A DNA stretch of 64,000 nt, taken from NCBI GenBank assembly GCA_946410305.1, contig CAMJZV010000007.1, positions 43,501-107,500 on the forward strand. Direction: 5' to 3'. The notes under the pieces are model-generated. The model was given only the letters and a program-made list of their open reading frames with translations. It had not been told where the DNA came from and did not search any database. This DNA comes from an uncultured Prevotellaceae bacterium. GTDB lineage: Bacteria > Bacteroidota > Bacteroidia > Bacteroidales > Bacteroidaceae. The position numbers and the translations under genes are program-made. Of the stretch, positions 62,266 to 64,000 are shown piece after piece. The stretch's first letter is position 1; every line of letters starts with the position of its first letter.

Positions 62266-62868
62266 ATGAATATCAAAAGTATCATCACAGCTGCCATAGC
62301 ATTGCTGATTTCCACAGCTTGCAGCGGTGGCGCAAAACAGGAGAAAGTTATGAACAAGGATGGTAAAAGTTTGGTAGTATTCTTCTCACATGCGGGAGAC
62401 AACTACGCAGTAGGAAACATTGAGGTAGGTAACACGAAGATTGTGGCAGACTACATCACAGAAGTGACAGGTGCAGAGCAGTTTGAGATTGTCACCCACA
62501 AGTATGATGGCATGGCTTATACACCACTCATCAATCTGGCGAAGGAAGAGACCCAAAAAGGCGAATTGCCAGAGTACGAAGGAGATGTAGATATGAGCGG
62601 CTACGATACCGTTTTCATTGGTGGCCCCGTATGGTGGGGCACTTATCCTCAAGTAATGTTTACCTTCTTCAAGAAACACGCTAATGACCTGAAAGGCAAG
62701 ACAGTCATCCCTTTCACCACTCACGAAGGTTCTGGATTGGCCAACTGTGTAGAGGATGTGAAGGAAGCATTCCCTGGGGCAAATGTCACCAAGGGCTTCA
62801 GCATCTATGGTCACGAGGTGCGCACAGAGAAAGCGAAAGTGGAGAAATGGATTAATGGATTGAAATAA
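62266..62868 (+). CDS. flavodoxin (lipoprotein-type)
   Basis: The start at 62266 gives MNIKSIITAAIALLISTACSGG (200 aa), a lipoprotein signal with the lipobox STAC at about 16-19. The long-chain flavodoxin fold follows: FMN loop SLVVFFSHAGDNYAVG (about 35-50), FIGGPVWWGTYPQVMFTFF (about 122-140) and TTHEGSGL. Electron carrier, probably envelope-anchored. A TAACTTTG box (62232-62239) precedes it. It is the first of three plus-strand redox genes. Confidence 0.88.
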   Translation: MNIKSIITAAIALLISTACSGGAKQEKVMNKDGKSLVVFFSHAGDNYAVGNIEVGNTKIVADYITEVTGAEQFEIVTHKYDGMAYTPLINLAKEETQKGELPEYEGDVDMSGYDTVFIGGPVWWGTYPQVMFTFFKKHANDLKGKTVIPFTTHEGSGLANCVEDVKEAFPGANVTKGFSIYGHEVRTEKAKVEKWINGLK

Positions 62869-62869
62869 T

Positions 62870-63715
62870 ATGGAGTACATTACATTATCAAACGGTGTCA
62901 AGATGCCGACATTGGGCTACGGTGTGTTTCTCGTAAGCCCTGAAGAGTGCGAACGTTGCGTAAGTGATGCGCTGAGTGTAGGCTATCGCCTGATTGACAC
63001 GGCACAGGCCTACCAGAATGAAGAGGGTGTGGGTAATGCTTGGCGCAAGAGTGGACTGAAGCGCGAGGACTTGTTCCTCGTGACGAAGGTGTGGATATCG
63101 AACAATGGCGAGGAAAAGGCTGCCAAGAGCATCGATGAGAGTCTGCGCAAGTTGCAGACAGACTATATCGACCTGCTGCTCATCCATCAGGCTTATGGTG
63201 ACGTATTCGGTACTTGGCGGGCGATGGAGAAAGCCTATCGTGCAGGCAAGGTTCGTGCTATCGGTGTGAGCAACTTCCAGGCAGGCCGTTTCTTCGACTT
63301 CGCCCACTATGTAGAGCTGAAGCCGATGGTGAACCAGTTGCAGTGCAACACGCTCATCCAGCAGACAGACATCGAACCGATTCATGCTGAGTTTGGCACG
63401 AAGATGATGGCGTGGGGACCGCTTGGCGGACAGGGTGTTGACGGCATCGTGAAGAGCGAGGCGCTGACTGCCATCGGAGCTAAATATGGTAAGAGTGCCG
63501 CTCAGGTCGCTCTCCGTTGGCTCACCCAGCGTGGCATCGTGGCTATCCCCAAGTCGAGCCACAAGGAGCGTATGGCGCAAAACTTTGACATCTTCGACTT
63601 CACGCTGAGCGATGACGAGATGGCTCAGATTGCCCAGCTGAACCAGCACGACACGGGCATCATCAACTTCGGCGACCCACAGTTTGTGAAATACTTAATT
63701 CAGAATTACGGATAA
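62870..63715 (+). CDS. aldo/keto reductase
   Basis: A 281-residue NADPH-dependent carbonyl reductase of the AKR5-like, DkgA type. Catalytic tetrad: D43 and Y48 in LIDTAQAYQNEEGVG, Lys in FLVTKVWISN, His in LLIHQAYGDV. NADP site in IPKSSHKERM. It starts 1 bp after the flavodoxin stop. Substrate probably small aldehydes or methylglyoxal-like compounds, inferred from the neighbours. Cytosolic. Confidence 0.92.
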   Translation: MEYITLSNGVKMPTLGYGVFLVSPEECERCVSDALSVGYRLIDTAQAYQNEEGVGNAWRKSGLKREDLFLVTKVWISNNGEEKAAKSIDESLRKLQTDYIDLLLIHQAYGDVFGTWRAMEKAYRAGKVRAIGVSNFQAGRFFDFAHYVELKPMVNQLQCNTLIQQTDIEPIHAEFGTKMMAWGPLGGQGVDGIVKSEALTAIGAKYGKSAAQVALRWLTQRGIVAIPKSSHKERMAQNFDIFDFTLSDDEMAQIAQLNQHDTGIINFGDPQFVKYLIQNYG

Positions 63716-63729
63716 TAAAAAATACAACT

Positions 63730-64000
63730 ATGTTAGGAAACTTTTCTTATTACAACCCAACCAAACTGTATTTTGGTGATGAGTCTTTGAACTTCCTCAA
63801 GGACGAACTGAAGGGCTATGGCCCAGTGGTGCTGCTCAACTACGGCAGTGGCAGTGTAAAACGTAACGGCATCTATGACCAGGTGATTGCCATTCTGAAA
63901 GAGGCAGGCAAGACCATCGTTGAGAACCCTGGCGTAATGACCAATCCCACCTTAGAGAAACTGCATGAGGGCGTCAAGATTGCCCGCGAGAACGAGGTAG
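63730..64000 (+). CDS. iron-containing alcohol dehydrogenase (N-terminal part, cut by window edge)
   Basis: The frame begins at ATG 63730, 14 bp after the aldo/keto reductase, and runs off the window with about 90 residues visible. The start MLGNFSYYNPTKLYFGDESL and the strand VVLLNYGSGSVKRNGIYDQV, then ENPGVMTNPTLEKLHEGV, match the YqhD/butanol dehydrogenase group of iron-dependent alcohol dehydrogenases. It reduces aldehydes with NADPH. The metal-binding residues lie beyond the edge. Confidence 0.88.
   Translation, partial: MLGNFSYYNPTKLYFGDESLNFLKDELKGYGPVVLLNYGSGSVKRNGIYDQVIAILKEAGKTIVENPGVMTNPTLEKLHEGVKIARENEV

Overview
The window reads as a Bacteroidales chromosome, most likely Prevotella or a close relative. 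The evidence is the Bacteroidetes promoter type (TTTG, 19-21 bp, TAnnTTTG) in front of many genes, a bamD/omega-subunit/DUF4293 operon, proteins resembling DUF4738 and DUF4923, a smalltalk-type micropeptide beside a histone-like protein, and a ribosomal protein S16 with a long Ala/Lys/Glu tail. No rRNA, tRNA or CRISPR array was seen. Protein family names rest on motifs and memory of the families; no search was run.

Layout. 1-6 kb: end of an unknown gene, a small membrane protein, then a leftward group (HPPK-like folK, class III fructose-bisphosphatase, two glycosyltransferases, an FGGY sugar kinase). 6-16.7 kb: housekeeping (uvrB, bamD, rpoZ-like, pyrF, prfA, queA, nadE, an rRNA methyltransferase). 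16.7-29 kb: a large outer-membrane barrel protein with Gly/Arg-rich segments, an FHA protein, a HU/SPOR protein, rfbC and ugd (sugar nucleotides), a lipoprotein, a nitrilase-family amidase, gyrA and a secreted TPR protein. 29.1-41.7 kb: an accessory island. It starts with a leftward histone-like protein plus micropeptide, continues with an AT-rich, repeat-rich spacer, an Abi/HEPN protein, a Sau3AI-like restriction-modification pair, a HIRAN-like gene and its partner, and ends with a primase-type/DUF3987 operon and a P5-like lysis protein. 41.8-64 kb: a second TPR protein, phosphoglucomutase, a GH2 beta-galactosidase, rpsP, a glycosyltransferase/flippase cluster (48-56 kb), a porin, RlmD, pyruvate phosphate dikinase, and at the right edge an AraC regulator divergent from a flavodoxin, aldo/keto reductase and iron alcohol dehydrogenase set.

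How things fit together. The island looks like a defence locus inserted between two paralogous TPR genes: Abi (HEPN RNase-like), a GATC-type R-M system and an uncharacterised HIRAN gene pair lie side by side. The two genes of the HIRAN pair share a short motif (IGQVIG-x-Q-x-N-IGD), at the C-terminus of the first and the N-terminus of the second, written in different codons. This is my best candidate for an undescribed system.

Two repeat phenomena run through the window. First, tandem arrays with a strict 7-bp period but different sequences sit in many gaps and run into stop codons, start codons and even the queA coding region. Second, short REP-like palindromes with a GGGAC core occur in gaps and also in frame inside queA and the DUF3987 gene.
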